From: Acidimicrobiia bacterium
GTDB taxonomy: Bacteria; Actinomycetota; Acidimicrobiia; IMCC26256; PALSA-610
Length of the DNA: 64,000 nucleotides
Direction: 5' to 3'
Assembly (NCBI GenBank): GCA_027494135.1
Contig: JAOSJK010000012.1
Location: 982,795-1,046,794 of the forward strand
This document shows, in pieces, positions 43,330-52,962 of the stretch. Every line of letters starts with the position of its first letter. The stretch's first letter is position 1. The notes below the pieces were generated by a model, which worked only from the letters and a program-made list of their open reading frames with translations, made no database searches and had not been told where the DNA came from. The position numbers and the translations under genes are program-made.

Positions 43330-44048
43330 ATGACGACGACCTCGACGACATCGGACGGCCAGCGGGCGGACCGGGCTGCACCGGACAAGCGCTCGCCGGG
43401 AAGCGTGGCGCCCGGGTCGTCGGTCCTCGCCGCGCGAGCGATCACGAAGTCCTACACCGCCGGGCTCTGGCGCGCCGACGCACCCTGCGGGTGCTGCGCG
43501 GTGCCGACGTCGACCTCACCCGGGGCGAGGTCGTCGGGCTCGTCGGCGAGAACGGATCGGGCAAGAGCACGCTCATGAAGATCCTCGTGGGGAGCCTCAC
43601 CCGCGACGGGGGCACGATCGAACGGACCGGCTCGCTCGGCTACTGCCCCCAGGAACCGATCCTCTACCAACGGCTGACCTGCGACGAGCACTTCGAGCTG
43701 TTCGGCGAGGCCTACGGGCTCGACGCCGCCGACATCGATCGCTCGCGGGACGAGGTCTATGACGTGCTCGGCTTCGGCCGCTGGGCCGGCGCCCGAGTGG
43801 AGGAGCTGTCGGGCGGCACGCGGGCCAAGCTGAACCTCGGCCTCGCCCTGCTTCCGGATCCCGAGATCCTGTTGCTGGACGAGCCCTACGCCGGGTTCGA
43901 CTGGGACACCTACCAGCGGTTCTGGGAGATCACTGCCACCCGCCGCGACCAGGGCCATTCGCTGTTGATCATCAGCCACTTCATCACCGACGAGGACCGC
44001 TTCGACCGCATCTACGACCTGCGCGACGGGCGCACCGTGCCGCGATGA
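43330..44048 (+). pseudogene. ABC transporter ATP-binding subunit, frame interrupted once
   Basis: ATG 43330 (GGAG upstream). VLAARAITKSYTAGLW, then an indel near 43475 leads to RTLRVLRGADVDLTRGEVVGLVGENGSGKSTLMKIL (Walker A). Later motifs: Q-loop GYCPQEPILY, signature LSGGTRAK, Walker B ILLLDEPYAGFDWDT, switch His IISHF. Couples ATP hydrolysis to the permease encoded next (ATGA overlap). Confidence 0.87.
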
Positions 44049-45570
44049 CCAGCCCGGCCGTCCACCACCGGGGCCACACCCGGCTGTTCCCGCTCCGGTC
44101 GTTTCGCTACCTGATCGAGTACGCCCGCCGACCGCTGAACCTGGTGCTGCTCGCGGTGGTCCCGGTCGTGTTCGTCACGCTGTCGGCGGGCGCGATCGCC
44201 GACTTCGCCGACGTGCTCGGTGGCCTGACCGACCTCGGCACCGTCGAGGCGGCCACCGCCGGTTGGGCCGCGTCGCTGCTGGCCGGGATCGCTGGGTTCT
44301 TCCACGTGGTCACCTCGAGGGAACCGGACCGGCGTCTCGCCGCCGCCGGGGCCGGCACCGTGCGGGTCGTGCTGGCCCGCCTCACCTCCGCGCTCGGACT
44401 CGCGCTGGTCGCCGGGCTCGGCGCCCTCGCCGCTCTGGCGCTGCGCACCGGGATCGCGGACACCCCGAAGGTCGTGGGCGTGACCTTCCTGATGGCGTTG
44501 ATCTACCTCGGTATCGGCGCCACCGTCGGCGCCTTCGTCCGCTCCGAGCTCAACGGCTCCCTCATCGTCGTGTTCGCCTGGATGTTCGACGTCTTCTTCG
44601 GGCCCGCCATGGGACGGGCCGGTGGAATCATCCGGGTCTTCCCGCTGCACTTCCCAACCCTCGTCGTGACCGACGTCGCCTCCGGCCACGCTGGACCGCT
44701 GGGCGATGTCGGCCTGTCGGTGCTGTGGGCCGCCGCCGCGCTCGCCGCCGGCACCCTCGCGCTCGTCACCACCACCCGGCCGGCGCCGCTCACGCGCCGC
44801 GGCTGCACGGCCGAGCCCGCCGCATCGGCGTCGCCCTCCGCTACGGCTTCCGGGACTACCGCCGCAACCTCGTGCTGTGGGTTCTGCTCGTCGGGCTCCC
44901 CATCGTGTTCATCACCCTCAGCATCGCCGTCACCCCCGACGACCCTGCACCCGTCGAGCTCGTCGAGGGGCGCCGGCGAGGCCTGCAGATCCTGTCCATG
45001 ACCGACCTGCACGGAGCGATCATGGTGCCCATCACCGTCGGGTTCCTCGCCGGCCTCGCTGGGCTCTTCGTTGCGCTGGGCTCGGCGGACGGCGACCGCC
45101 GCCTCGTGCTCGCCGGGTACCGGCCCCTCGAGGTCCTCGCCGCCCGGCTCGGGGTCATCGTCTTTGCCGCACTGCTCACCACCGGCGTCGCCCTGGCCGT
45201 CACCGGCGCCAGCTTCACCCCGCAGAGCTGGCTCACCTTCGCGACCGCCAACATCCTCACCGCCGTTACCTACGGAATGATCGGCGTGCTCGCCGGCCCG
45301 CGCCTCGGGCTGCTCGGCGGCCTGTACGTGATGCTGGCCCTTCCGTTCATCGACATCGGCATCGCCCAGAACGCCATGTTCGACGCCGCCCCACCGTCGT
45401 GGGCGGCGTTCATGCCCGGCCACGGCGCCATCCGAGTGATGCTCGACGGGGCCTTCACCCCCAGCCTCGACGAGTACGGCGCCCTCGCCCTCGCCCTCGC
45501 GTGGCTGGCCGCAGTCACCGCACTCGCCGCCGCCCAGTTCCACCGCTTCGCCGCGCCCAAGGCCGGCTGA
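44045..45570 (+). pseudogene. ABC-2-type permease, two homologous halves, frame interrupted once
   Basis: First half (44045 to about 44800): FRYLIEYARRPLNLVLLAVVPVVFVTLSAGAIAD, six membrane helices including GIGATVGAFVRSELNGSLIVVFAWMFDVFFGP. Second half, in another frame: YGFRDYRRNLVLWVLLVGLPIVFITLSIAV with six more helices. The two halves resemble each other, so this is a duplicated ABC-2 permease of about 508 residues with one indel near 44805; two separate genes is the alternative. Substrate unknown; it lies between copper genes. Confidence 0.75.
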
Positions 45571-45582
45571 CCTCCGTATCGA

Positions 45583-45598
45583 CTACACAGTGTCGTAG
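45583..45598. promoter_or_regulatory. BlaI-type operator E
   Basis: CTACA-CAG-TGTCG within CTACACAGTGTCGTAG, a mixed pair of the two half-site forms, 48 bases before the cupredoxin start. Confidence 0.65.
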
Positions 45599-45645
45599 TA
45601 CCCGAACTAGCGTCCCACCGACTGATCACATGACAGGAGCACGCC

Positions 45646-46124
45646 GTGACCCGCAAACCGATCCTCCTCGTGACCACCGCCCTTGCGCTCGCCGCTCTCG
45701 GGCTGGCCGCCTGTGGAGACGACGACACCAGCGCCACGGGAACCCAGTCTCAGCCGCGCACGATCGAGATCGAGATGCGCGACATCGCCTTCTCCCCGAC
45801 GAGGTGGACGTGCAGGCCGGTGAGACCGTCCGGTTCGTGTTCACGAACACCGGCGCCGTGCGCCACGACGCGTTCATCGGCGACGAAGCGGCCCAGGACG
45901 ACCACGAGATGGAGATGCGCGGTTCCGGCGACATGGGTGACATGGGCGAGGACGGTGGCGGCGACGGTCACGACTCGATGAGCGACGAGGGCGGCATCAC
46001 CGTCGAGCCCGGCGAGACCGGCGAGATCACCCACACCTTCGCCGAAGGCGACGAGCTCCTCATCGGCTGCCACGAAGCAGGCCACTACGAGGCCGGCATG
46101 CGCGCCATGATCAACGTGACCTGA
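45646..46124 (+). pseudogene. Blue-copper (cupredoxin) lipoprotein with Met/His-rich insert, frame interrupted once
   Basis: GTG 45646 with CAGGAG upstream. Lipobox ALGLAACGDD gives a lipid-anchored exported protein. EIEMRDIAFSP is followed by a missing C near 45797, then DEVDVQAGETVRFVFTNTGAVRHDAF. Type-1 copper ligands: His in VRHDAF and Cys-His-Met in IGCHEAGHYEAGM. Between them is a MEMRGSGDMGDMG ... GHDSM insert that could bind further copper. About 158 residues. Binds copper outside the membrane; operator E implies BlaI control. Confidence 0.85.
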
Positions 46125-46132
46125 CCGCCCAC

Positions 46133-47089
46133 ATGCGGATCGGCGACCGACCCGAATGTGAGGCCGCCGCTCCCGCCGGCCACCACCACCCCAGGACGTC
46201 TCGGCACGTCCGGCTGGGGGCGGCCGTGGCCGCGACGGGAGCCGCTACATGGACGGCTGCGCATCGCCGATCACCCGCGGTGCGCGCATGGACCCCTCCG
46301 TCGCTGCCGCTCGCCCGCGTCGGACCACTCGCCTGTCGCGTCGGCGGAACCGGGCAGACCGGCGCCCTGCTCCTCCACGGACTCGTCGCCACCGGCGACG
46401 TCTTCGGCCGAACGGCCGACCTGCTCGCCACCTCGCGGGTGGTCGCCGTACCCGACCTCCTCGGCTTCGGCCGCTCGCTCGACGAGACCCGAGAGGACTT
46501 CGGCACGAGTGCGCACCTGGCGGCTATCGACCCCGTCGTCACCGGAGCGCTCGGTGAGCGCCGGCTCCTCGTTGCCGCCCACTCCGCGGGAAGTGCGCTC
46601 GCGCTTCGGTGGGCCGCACTCCACCCCGACCAAGTGGAGCAGGTCGTCTGCCTCGGTCCGCCGATCTGGAGAAGCGCAACTGCTGCGCGACGAGCAATCG
46701 GCGCTGCAAGCCCCATGTCGAGAGCGTTCGTCATCGACAGCGAGATCGCCCGGCACGCCTGCGCCCTGAGCTGTCGCCACCGCGCCCTGGCTGGCTGGGC
46801 CGCCGCAGTGACTGCTCCGAGATGGCCCGTCGCTATCGCGCGACAGGCCAGCCTCCACACCTGGGCTGCGTACCGCCAGACGATCGCCCAGCAGGTCTTG
46901 CATGACGACTGGCCGAGCCTCCTTGGCACGGTCGCCCGCGCCGGGATCACCACTCGGCTGGTCTGGGGAGACCGTGACCCGGTGGGCGACCACGAGTTCG
47001 CCCGACTGCTCGCCGACGAGCTTCAGAACGTCGAGGTCCGAATCATCCCCGGTGCCGACCACACACTCCCGGCCGCCCGCCCTCGCTGA
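46133..47089 (+). CDS. Alpha/beta hydrolase
   Basis: 318 residues. An N-terminal segment (RLGAAVAATGAATWTAA) may be a membrane anchor or signal. Core: LLLHGLVATGDVF (oxyanion HG), nucleophile elbow VAAHSAGSALAL, acid in VWGDRDPVGDHE and His in PGADHTLP, so a complete Ser-Asp-His triad. Substrate unknown. Starts 8 bases after the cupredoxin stop, possibly the same transcript. Confidence 0.82.
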   Translation: MRIGDRPECEAAAPAGHHHPRTSRHVRLGAAVAATGAATWTAAHRRSPAVRAWTPPSLPLARVGPLACRVGGTGQTGALLLHGLVATGDVFGRTADLLATSRVVAVPDLLGFGRSLDETREDFGTSAHLAAIDPVVTGALGERRLLVAAHSAGSALALRWAALHPDQVEQVVCLGPPIWRSATAARRAIGAASPMSRAFVIDSEIARHACALSCRHRALAGWAAAVTAPRWPVAIARQASLHTWAAYRQTIAQQVLHDDWPSLLGTVARAGITTRLVWGDRDPVGDHEFARLLADELQNVEVRIIPGADHTLPAARPR

Positions 47090-47204
47090 TCGTCGAGCTC
47101 GGCGGGCAAGAGGACGGGAGGCTCCACGGCGCACTGAGACGCCGGACGCGGGCGGACCCACGTGCCCGCCCCCGATTCACCGCTCGGCGACGACATGTTG
47201 TCGT

Positions 47205-47232
47205 TTGTCCGCCTTGTCCGGCTTGGTACTCT
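47205..47232 (+). promoter_or_regulatory. Candidate promoter of the Tad pilus locus with long leader
   Basis: TTGTCC at 47205 and TACTCT at 47227, 16 bases apart, in the 300-base gap between the hydrolase and the prepilin peptidase. This would give a leader of about 150 bases. I saw no known riboswitch or ORF in the leader. Confidence 0.45.
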
Positions 47233-47389
47233 GCGGGTTTCGCGTTGCGCGTTGTTCGTCCGGGAGGTGAGTAGCCGGGATGTGTGCACCGAAGGACAGC
47301 ATGGCCCGTCTCCCTCACCGGGCGTGGTGCCGGTCAGCGCCCGGACCATCACGTCGTCTCGCAGCGTCCTGGACCCGGGCGGCGAAGTG

Positions 47390-47923
47390 ATGATCGCCGC
47401 CCGGCACCCACCGAGAGCTCCGGGATGGACCGGCTGTGTCGGCGGGTGCGTGGCGGCGGTCGGAGCCTTGACGAGCGGGTCCGTGGCAGCGTTGCCCGCT
47501 GGCGTGGCCCTCACCTACCTGGCGTGGTCGGATCTGATGAGCCGACGGCTGTCGCTGCGGCTGCTGGCCGGGGCGACGGTGGTCGTGTCCGCGTCGATCG
47601 CGGCAGAAGCGATCAACGGAGGATCCGCCAGGCGACTTGGGCCGGCGGCCGTGGCGGTCTGCGTGCTGCTCATCGCGGCAACGACGGCGTGGATGGCGAC
47701 CCGCGGGATCGCGTTCGGCGATGTGCTCCTCCTCGGGTTCGCCGCCCTCGTCCCCGCTTGGCTCTCCGCGGCAGCGGTCGTGACGATGGTTGGAGTCGCG
47801 ATCGTCGTCGCGGGCATCGGCGTGGCCGCGCGGCGCCTTCGCCGTGACCTCACCGCTCAACCGAGCGTGGCGTTCGCCCCGGCGTTGCTGGTGGGCTGGG
47901 TCGTCGGGGTCGGGATCGGATGA
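47390..47923 (+). CDS. Prepilin peptidase (TadV/CpaA-like, A24 family)
   Basis: 177 residues from ATG 47390. Five to six membrane helices. The two aspartates of A24 peptidases are visible: TYLAWSDLMSRRLSLRLL (after the second helix) and RGIAFGDVLLLGFAALVP (the FGD form of GxGD). It cleaves the leader of Flp-type pilins. First gene of the Tad locus; stop overlaps the next ATG. Confidence 0.82.
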   Translation: MIAARHPPRAPGWTGCVGGCVAAVGALTSGSVAALPAGVALTYLAWSDLMSRRLSLRLLAGATVVVSASIAAEAINGGSARRLGPAAVAVCVLLIAATTAWMATRGIAFGDVLLLGFAALVPAWLSAAAVVTMVGVAIVVAGIGVAARRLRRDLTAQPSVAFAPALLVGWVVGVGIG

Positions 47924-48552
47924 CCCGCCGCATCGCGCTCGTCGTGGTGGTCGCGGCCGTGCTCGCCGCCGCGTGCTCCGGAGGCGACGGTGACGCCGGA
48001 TCGTCACAAAGCTCCAGCTCGACGACAAGCACGAGGCGGACGACGACTACGAGTACGTCTTCCACCTCGACCACGCAACCGCCCGCCACAGATCCGGAGG
48101 CAGTTCGACCATTCCTCGAATCGCTGACCGACCGGTACGACGCCGCCGTCGAGGGGATCCTGGCCGACCCGAGGGTTGCCGGCGATCACAGCCACGCGGC
48201 CGTCAGCGCGTACACCAGCTTGTTCAGCCCGGCGAGCGCCTTCCCGGAAACGGCGTTGCAGTTCTGGTCGGACGAGGGCGCCCAGGGGCACTTCTACAGG
48301 CCCGGTCCCCGTGGTCGGATGTTCGACTCGACGGTGATGTCGGTGCAGGTCGACTCACCCGACCAAGTCACATTCACCGTCTGCACGATGAAGAGCATCG
48401 TGATCGTCGACGAAGCCGGCAGCCAGGTCTCGTCGGAGGGCGGCGTGACCTCTGGTTCGGTCGTGGCCGTTCGAGTCGACGGCGCATGGCTTGTACGGGA
48501 CCTGACGCGCACCACATCGAACGACTGCCCGGAGCCAGGTGCCCAGCCATGA
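47920..48552 (+). CDS. Lipoprotein of the Tad locus
   Basis: 210 residues. Signal peptide and lipobox VVVAAVLAAACSGG, then a Ser/Thr-rich linker and a soluble alpha-beta domain (DPEAVRPFLESLTDRYDAAVEGIL ... LVRDLTRT). The fold may be SnoaL/NTF2-like but I cannot confirm it. Coupled by ATGA overlaps on both sides, so co-expressed with the pilus genes. Confidence 0.7.
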   Translation: MTRRIALVVVVAAVLAAACSGGDGDAGSSQSSSSTTSTRRTTTTSTSSTSTTQPPATDPEAVRPFLESLTDRYDAAVEGILADPRVAGDHSHAAVSAYTSLFSPASAFPETALQFWSDEGAQGHFYRPGPRGRMFDSTVMSVQVDSPDQVTFTVCTMKSIVIVDEAGSQVSSEGGVTSGSVVAVRVDGAWLVRDLTRTTSNDCPEPGAQP

Positions 48553-49422
48553 ACCGCAGTCGCGCCGCCGGGAGCTTGGCCCTCGCCGCCGCGGTCGTAC
48601 TGACGAGCTCCGGCGCTGGAGCCACGCCAGCGAACCCCGGCCAGTGCGCGGTCGTCGACTCACAGGGCTACTGCGTCGAGTGGGACGTACCGACACCCGG
48701 CGGACCGGGTGGCGGTGGTGGCGGTGGGTCCTCCGACGGGGTTACGTGCTACTGGGTGACGATCCCCGATGATCTGTCGGAGGATCCGACGATCTGGTTC
48801 GACTTCGATCTGACGCCACCCCCGGAGGGGGTGACGGTGGTGTGGCAGTCGTGGGAGTGCTCGGACGGGTCGGCGACGTTCGCGTTCCGGTGGGTGGTGC
48901 CGGCGACGCCGGCGAACTTGGCCTCGATCGCTCGTGGCCGGCTGGTCGGGGGTGCTGCCACAGCCGACGCTGTCTGCCAACCCGCCGGTGGGGAGGGCAG
49001 CGATCGTTCGGGTGCCGTCGTTCGTCGAGGTGACGAACTGGACGGGGGTGGTGACCGACTCGGAGTGCGCGGGCGGGTTGTGCGTCACGGTGTCGGCGAC
49101 TCCGGCGCTCACCTTCACGCCGGGCGAGCGGGGTTCGGCGCGGCTTGCGTGTGCGGGGTCGGGGTCGCGCTACGACCCGGATGGCCCGTCGATGGAGGAG
49201 CAGGCGGCGGCACCGGGGGCGTGCGCGCACACGTTCCGTCTTCGCACGGGGGTCGATGGCCGGCCGGCGGCGTGGCCGGGTTCGGTGTCGGTGACCTGGA
49301 CGATCTCGTGGTCTTCGTCGGCGGGCGGGTCGGGTTCGTTGCCGTCAGTGACGCGCACGTCGGCGTTGCCGCGGGGAGTGGAGGAGGTTCAGGCGGTGGT
49401 CGTGGGAGGGAGCACGCCGTGA
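48549..49422 (+). pseudogene. Secreted protein of the Tad locus, frame interrupted once
   Basis: ATG 48549; signal peptide AAGSLALAAAVVLTSSGAGA. The mature part has PTPGGPGGGGGGGSSDGVTCYWV and a beta-rich domain with paired Cys. Near 48945 an indel in the GGGGG run separates it from VLPQPTLSANPPVGRAAIVRVPSFVEVTNWTG, which ends at 49422. Similar secreted proteins accompany actinobacterial Tad clusters; function unknown, perhaps a surface or minor pilus component. Confidence 0.65.
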
Positions 49423-50093
49423 CGTCGACGCTTCGGTCCAGGTCAACCGGCAGCAACGGGCGTGGGGCGCGTGACACGGCGGCGCCGGCACGGTCGCCCA
49501 CTGGTGTGGTGCGGCGGCGGTGGGGGCGGATCGGCGCCGGCGCGGCGGCGGCGGTGTTGGGGGCGTGGGTGTTCGCGGCGCTGTACCTGTCGGCGGGCGA
49601 CCGAGCGGATGTGGTCGTGATGGCCCGCGACGTCGACCGGTTGGAGGTGATCGGGCGGTCGGACCTCCGGGTCGTTCGCCTGTCACAGGATGCCGATGTC
49701 GACTGGGTCGACGCGGCGCGGATCGACGAGTTCGTCGGCCGGGTGGCGGGAGTCGATTTGGTGACCGGGTCGCTGCTGTCGCCGGGGCAGGTGCTGCCGG
49801 CGGGCAGCGAGCTGCTGGACGACGGGGAGGCGGTTGTCGGGGTGCTGGTGGGGCCGGGCGACAGCCCGGCCCGGAGCCTGCGCCGTGGCGCGCCGGTGCT
49901 GGTCGTGGTGCGCCCGCCTGCGGGGTCTGAGGCAGAGACGCTGGAGGTGGAGGGTTGGGTGTTCGACGCGCCGGGTGAGGCGCTCAACACTCGGGAGCGT
50001 CCGCTCGAGCTGGTGGTGCCGCGTGCCCGGGCGGGGTTGATCTCGGCGGCGGCGGCGGATCGGCGGGTGTCGGTCGTGGCGCTAGCGGGGTGA
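49419..50093 (+). CDS. SAF-domain protein (CpaB/RcpC-like)
   Basis: 224 residues from GTG 49419. Basic N-terminus, one membrane helix (GAAAAVLGAWVFAALYLSAG), then a SAF domain: VVVMARDVDRLEVIGRSDLRVVRLSQDA and VTGSLLSPGQVLPAGSELLDDGEAVVGV. CpaB/RcpC proteins act in the pilus channel of Tad systems. Start overlaps the previous stop. Confidence 0.82.
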   Translation: MTSTLRSRSTGSNGRGARDTAAPARSPTGVVRRRWGRIGAGAAAAVLGAWVFAALYLSAGDRADVVVMARDVDRLEVIGRSDLRVVRLSQDADVDWVDAARIDEFVGRVAGVDLVTGSLLSPGQVLPAGSELLDDGEAVVGVLVGPGDSPARSLRRGAPVLVVVRPPAGSEAETLEVEGWVFDAPGEALNTRERPLELVVPRARAGLISAAAADRRVSVVALAG

Positions 50094-50096
50094 GTC

Positions 50097-50813
50097 GTGG
50101 TCATCGGGCTGGTGTCGGCGAAGGGTGCCCCAGGGGTCACGGCGGCGGCGCTCGCGCTCACGGCGGCTGCGGGCGATGCCGGGTTGTTGGTGGAGCTGGA
50201 TCCATCCGGTGGCAGCATCGAGTGTTGGACGGGCCCGGCTGGTGAGCCTGGACTGATCCGGGTGGCGAGCGGCCTTCGCCGTTCGGTCGATCCCGAGGCC
50301 TTGCTGTCGCACGCGGTGGAGGCGTCTCGTGGGTTGCGGGCGGTGTTGGCACCGACCGCCGGCGGGTTGGCGGAGTCGACGATCGCGGCGGTCGCTGATC
50401 GGCTCGTGCCTGCTCTGGCTGGGTTGGACGGGACGGTGGTCGTCGACGCCGGACGGTGGTCACCGTCGCAGTCCACGGCGCGGCGCCTGGTGGGCTGCGA
50501 GGTGGTCGCGGTGGTGTGTGCACCAACGGTGGAGGGGGTCGAGGCGGCCCGGTGGTTGGTGGAGGCGCTCGAGACGGTGGACGCTCGGCGGGTCGTGGTG
50601 GTGCCGGTCGGTGACCGCCCCTATGGCCCGGGCGAGATCGAAGAGGCCATCGTGGTGCCAGTGCTGGGCCCGTTGGCGTGGGACCCGCGGGGCTTGCACT
50701 TGTTGGTGACGGCGGGGACGGGCCGCGGGTGGGTGCGCAGCGCGCTGGCCCGCTCGGCGCGCACGGTCGCCAACTGGCTCGTCGGCGCAGCGGAGGTGGT
50801 GGGCCGTGCTTGA
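50097..50813 (+). CDS. CpaE/TadZ-like ParA-family ATPase
   Basis: 238 residues from GTG 50097. Deviant Walker A GLVSAKGAPGVTAAALAL, Asp in LLVELDPSGG and TVVVDAGRWS, VVAVVCAPTVEGVEAAR. The invariant Lys-Thr of active Walker A (GKT/S) is not preserved (PGVTA), so it may bind without efficient hydrolysis. TadZ/CpaE localises the pilus machine. It directly precedes tadA. Confidence 0.8.
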   Translation: MVIGLVSAKGAPGVTAAALALTAAAGDAGLLVELDPSGGSIECWTGPAGEPGLIRVASGLRRSVDPEALLSHAVEASRGLRAVLAPTAGGLAESTIAAVADRLVPALAGLDGTVVVDAGRWSPSQSTARRLVGCEVVAVVCAPTVEGVEAARWLVEALETVDARRVVVVPVGDRPYGPGEIEEAIVVPVLGPLAWDPRGLHLLVTAGTGRGWVRSALARSARTVANWLVGAAEVVGRA

Positions 50814-52121
50814 CGAGCTCGAGGCTGGTCTGCGGCGGATCGTGGCCGACGAGATCGGCGACTACCTGGCGCGCGCGAACGTGGACGGACGCCGAACCCC
50901 GGACGAGATGGACCAGCGGCAGATGGCGCGGGCCATCCTGCGCCGCGAGCTGGATCACCGGGCCAAGGCGGCGCTTCGGGTGGGTGAGCCGCCGCTGTCG
51001 CCCGAGGAGGAGGACCTGGTCCTGGAGCGGGTATTGGCCACGGCGTTCTCGGCCGCGCCAGGGCTGGACCGGCTGCTGCAGCGCGACGACGTGACGGATG
51101 TGTTCGTCAACGGCTGCGACGACGTGCGACTAGTGACCATCGACGGGGAGACCGAGATCGTCGAGCCGATCGCACGGTCCGACGGGGAGCTGATCGAGAT
51201 GATCCAGACCCTGGCCCGGCGAGGCGGCCACATGGAACGCGAGTTCACCCCGTCGCGGCCGCTGCTCGACCTGCAGCTGCCCGACGGGTCGCGGCTGGCG
51301 GCGGCGGCGTGGGTGACTCGGCGGCCGTACCTGACGGTTCGGCGGCATCTGCTCGTCGACGCCGACCAGAAGGATCTCGTCGGGCGGGACATGTACGACC
51401 TCGGGTTGGCGTCGCTGTTGGCGGCGTTGGTCCGCGCCCGCCGCAACGTGTTGATCGCGGGCGGCCAGGGGGTTGGGAAGACCACGCTGTTGCGGGCGCT
51501 GCTGCACGAGTGCGAACCGGACGAGCGGATCGTGGTGTTGGAGCAGGAACCCGAGCTGCACCTCGACGCGACCCCGGGTCGGCACGACCACGTGCTGTTG
51601 TTCATGGAGCGGGGCGCCAACACCGAAGGGGTCGGGGCGGTGTCGCTGGCTGATCTCGGTCGGGCGATCAAGCGGTTCACGCCGCGGCGCATCGTGGTCG
51701 GCGAGGTCCGTGGCCCTGAGGTGATCGACATGCTCGAGGCCATGACTCAGGGCATCTCGGGGTCGATGTGCACGATCCATGCCGACTCGTCGTGGTCGGT
51801 GTTCCCCCGCCTTCCCGTCTACGCGCGGGCGGGGGGACGGGACTGGTCCACCGGCGATGTCCTGCAGCTCGCGGCGCTGGCCTTGGATGTGATCGTGTTC
51901 CTGGCCCGGGACCGGGCGGGCCGGCGGGTGATCTCCGAGGTCCGGTTCGTGCAGCGGTTCGATCCCGACTCGGGTCAGGTCGTGACCGACGAGTGGTTCT
52001 GCCCGGGCGAGGACGGTGCGCCGTGCGGAACCCGGCGGCACCGATCCCGGTGCGGGTTCTCGACGAGCTGGTCGAGCACGGCTACGACCCGGCCCTGCAC
52101 GACGATGGGGGCCTGCGGTGA
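50806..52121 (+). pseudogene. tadA: TadA/CpaF secretion ATPase, frame interrupted near the C-terminus
   Basis: GTG 50806 with GGAGGTGG upstream. N-terminal helical domain, then VTDVFVNGCDDVRLV and the ATPase core: Walker A IAGGQGVGKTTLLRALL, Asp box VVLEQEPELHL, Walker B RIVVGEVRGPEVIDML and HADSSWSVFPRLPVY. An indel near 52015 leads into AVRNPAAPIPVRVLDELVEHGYDPAL ending at 52121, whose TGA overlaps the next GTG. Powers Flp pilus assembly. Confidence 0.9.
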
Positions 52122-52962
52122 CGGTCCTGGCCGCGCTCGCCGGGGTGCTGTCGGTCGCCGGCGTTTGGGTGGTGGTCACGTCGTGGCGGCCGGTCCCGGC
52201 CCGTGAGCGTGACCGGTCCAGACGATCGGTGCTGGATCGTCTCGACCGGCGCCGCGTCCTGGGCGCGGCCGCCGGCGGGCTTGTCCTGTTGGTGCTGACC
52301 CGCTGGCCCGTCGCGGCGCTGGCTGGGGCCGCGCTGGGCTGGATGCTCGGTGGGATGGCGGGGAGGAAGGAGCGCCGCGAGCTCGACCGGCGCACGGAGG
52401 CGATCGCGTTGTGGACCGAGATGCTGCGCGACGCAATCGGCACGGCGCGCGGCGTCGAGGGCGTCCTGGTCGCCACCGCCGCGACCGCGCCGCTGCCCAT
52501 CCGGGCCGAGGTGCAGGCCATGGCCCGGCGCCTCGCCCGCGAACCGCTCGACGTCGCGCTCGACGGGCTCGCCGCCGATCTCGACCACCCGATCGGTGAC
52601 CTGGTGGTGACCGCCCTGCGGCTGACCTCGACCGCTGGCGGCCGCCAGGTCCGCGATGTACTCGCCAACCTCGCCGCCGCCGCCTACGCCGAGGCGGACA
52701 GCCGCCGGCGAGTGGAGGTGGCCCGAGAGCGGCCACGGGCGGCGATGCGGTACACGGCCATCATCATCGGTGGGTTCGTCGCGCTGCTGGTGGTGTTCTC
52801 CCGCACGTACCTGGACCCGTATGACTCGGCCCTCGGGCAGGTCGTGCTCGTCGTGGTTGGCTTCTACTGGGCCGCGGGGTTCTGGTGGATGCACCGCATG
52901 GGCCGCGTCCGCCGGTTGAACGGTTCCTGCTCTCCGCCCCCGCTCAGGACGGACTGCGTTGA
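52118..52962 (+). pseudogene. tadB: TadB type II secretion F-domain protein, frame interrupted near the end
   Basis: GTG 52118. Three to four membrane helices and the cytoplasmic T2SSF domain: EAIALWTEMLRDAIGTARGVEGVLVATA, PLDVALDGLAADLDHPIGDLVV, LRLTSTAGGRQVRDVLANLA. One G missing near 52921; correcting it gives RRLERFLLSAPAQDGLR and TGA at 52960-52962, overlapping the next TTG. Inner-membrane platform of the Tad machine. Confidence 0.85.

Noticed and set aside
49170-49190. CTACGACCCGGATGGC resembling the shared regulatory element
   Set aside because: Lies inside a coding gene and the two units are not at 10-bp spacing; chance match.
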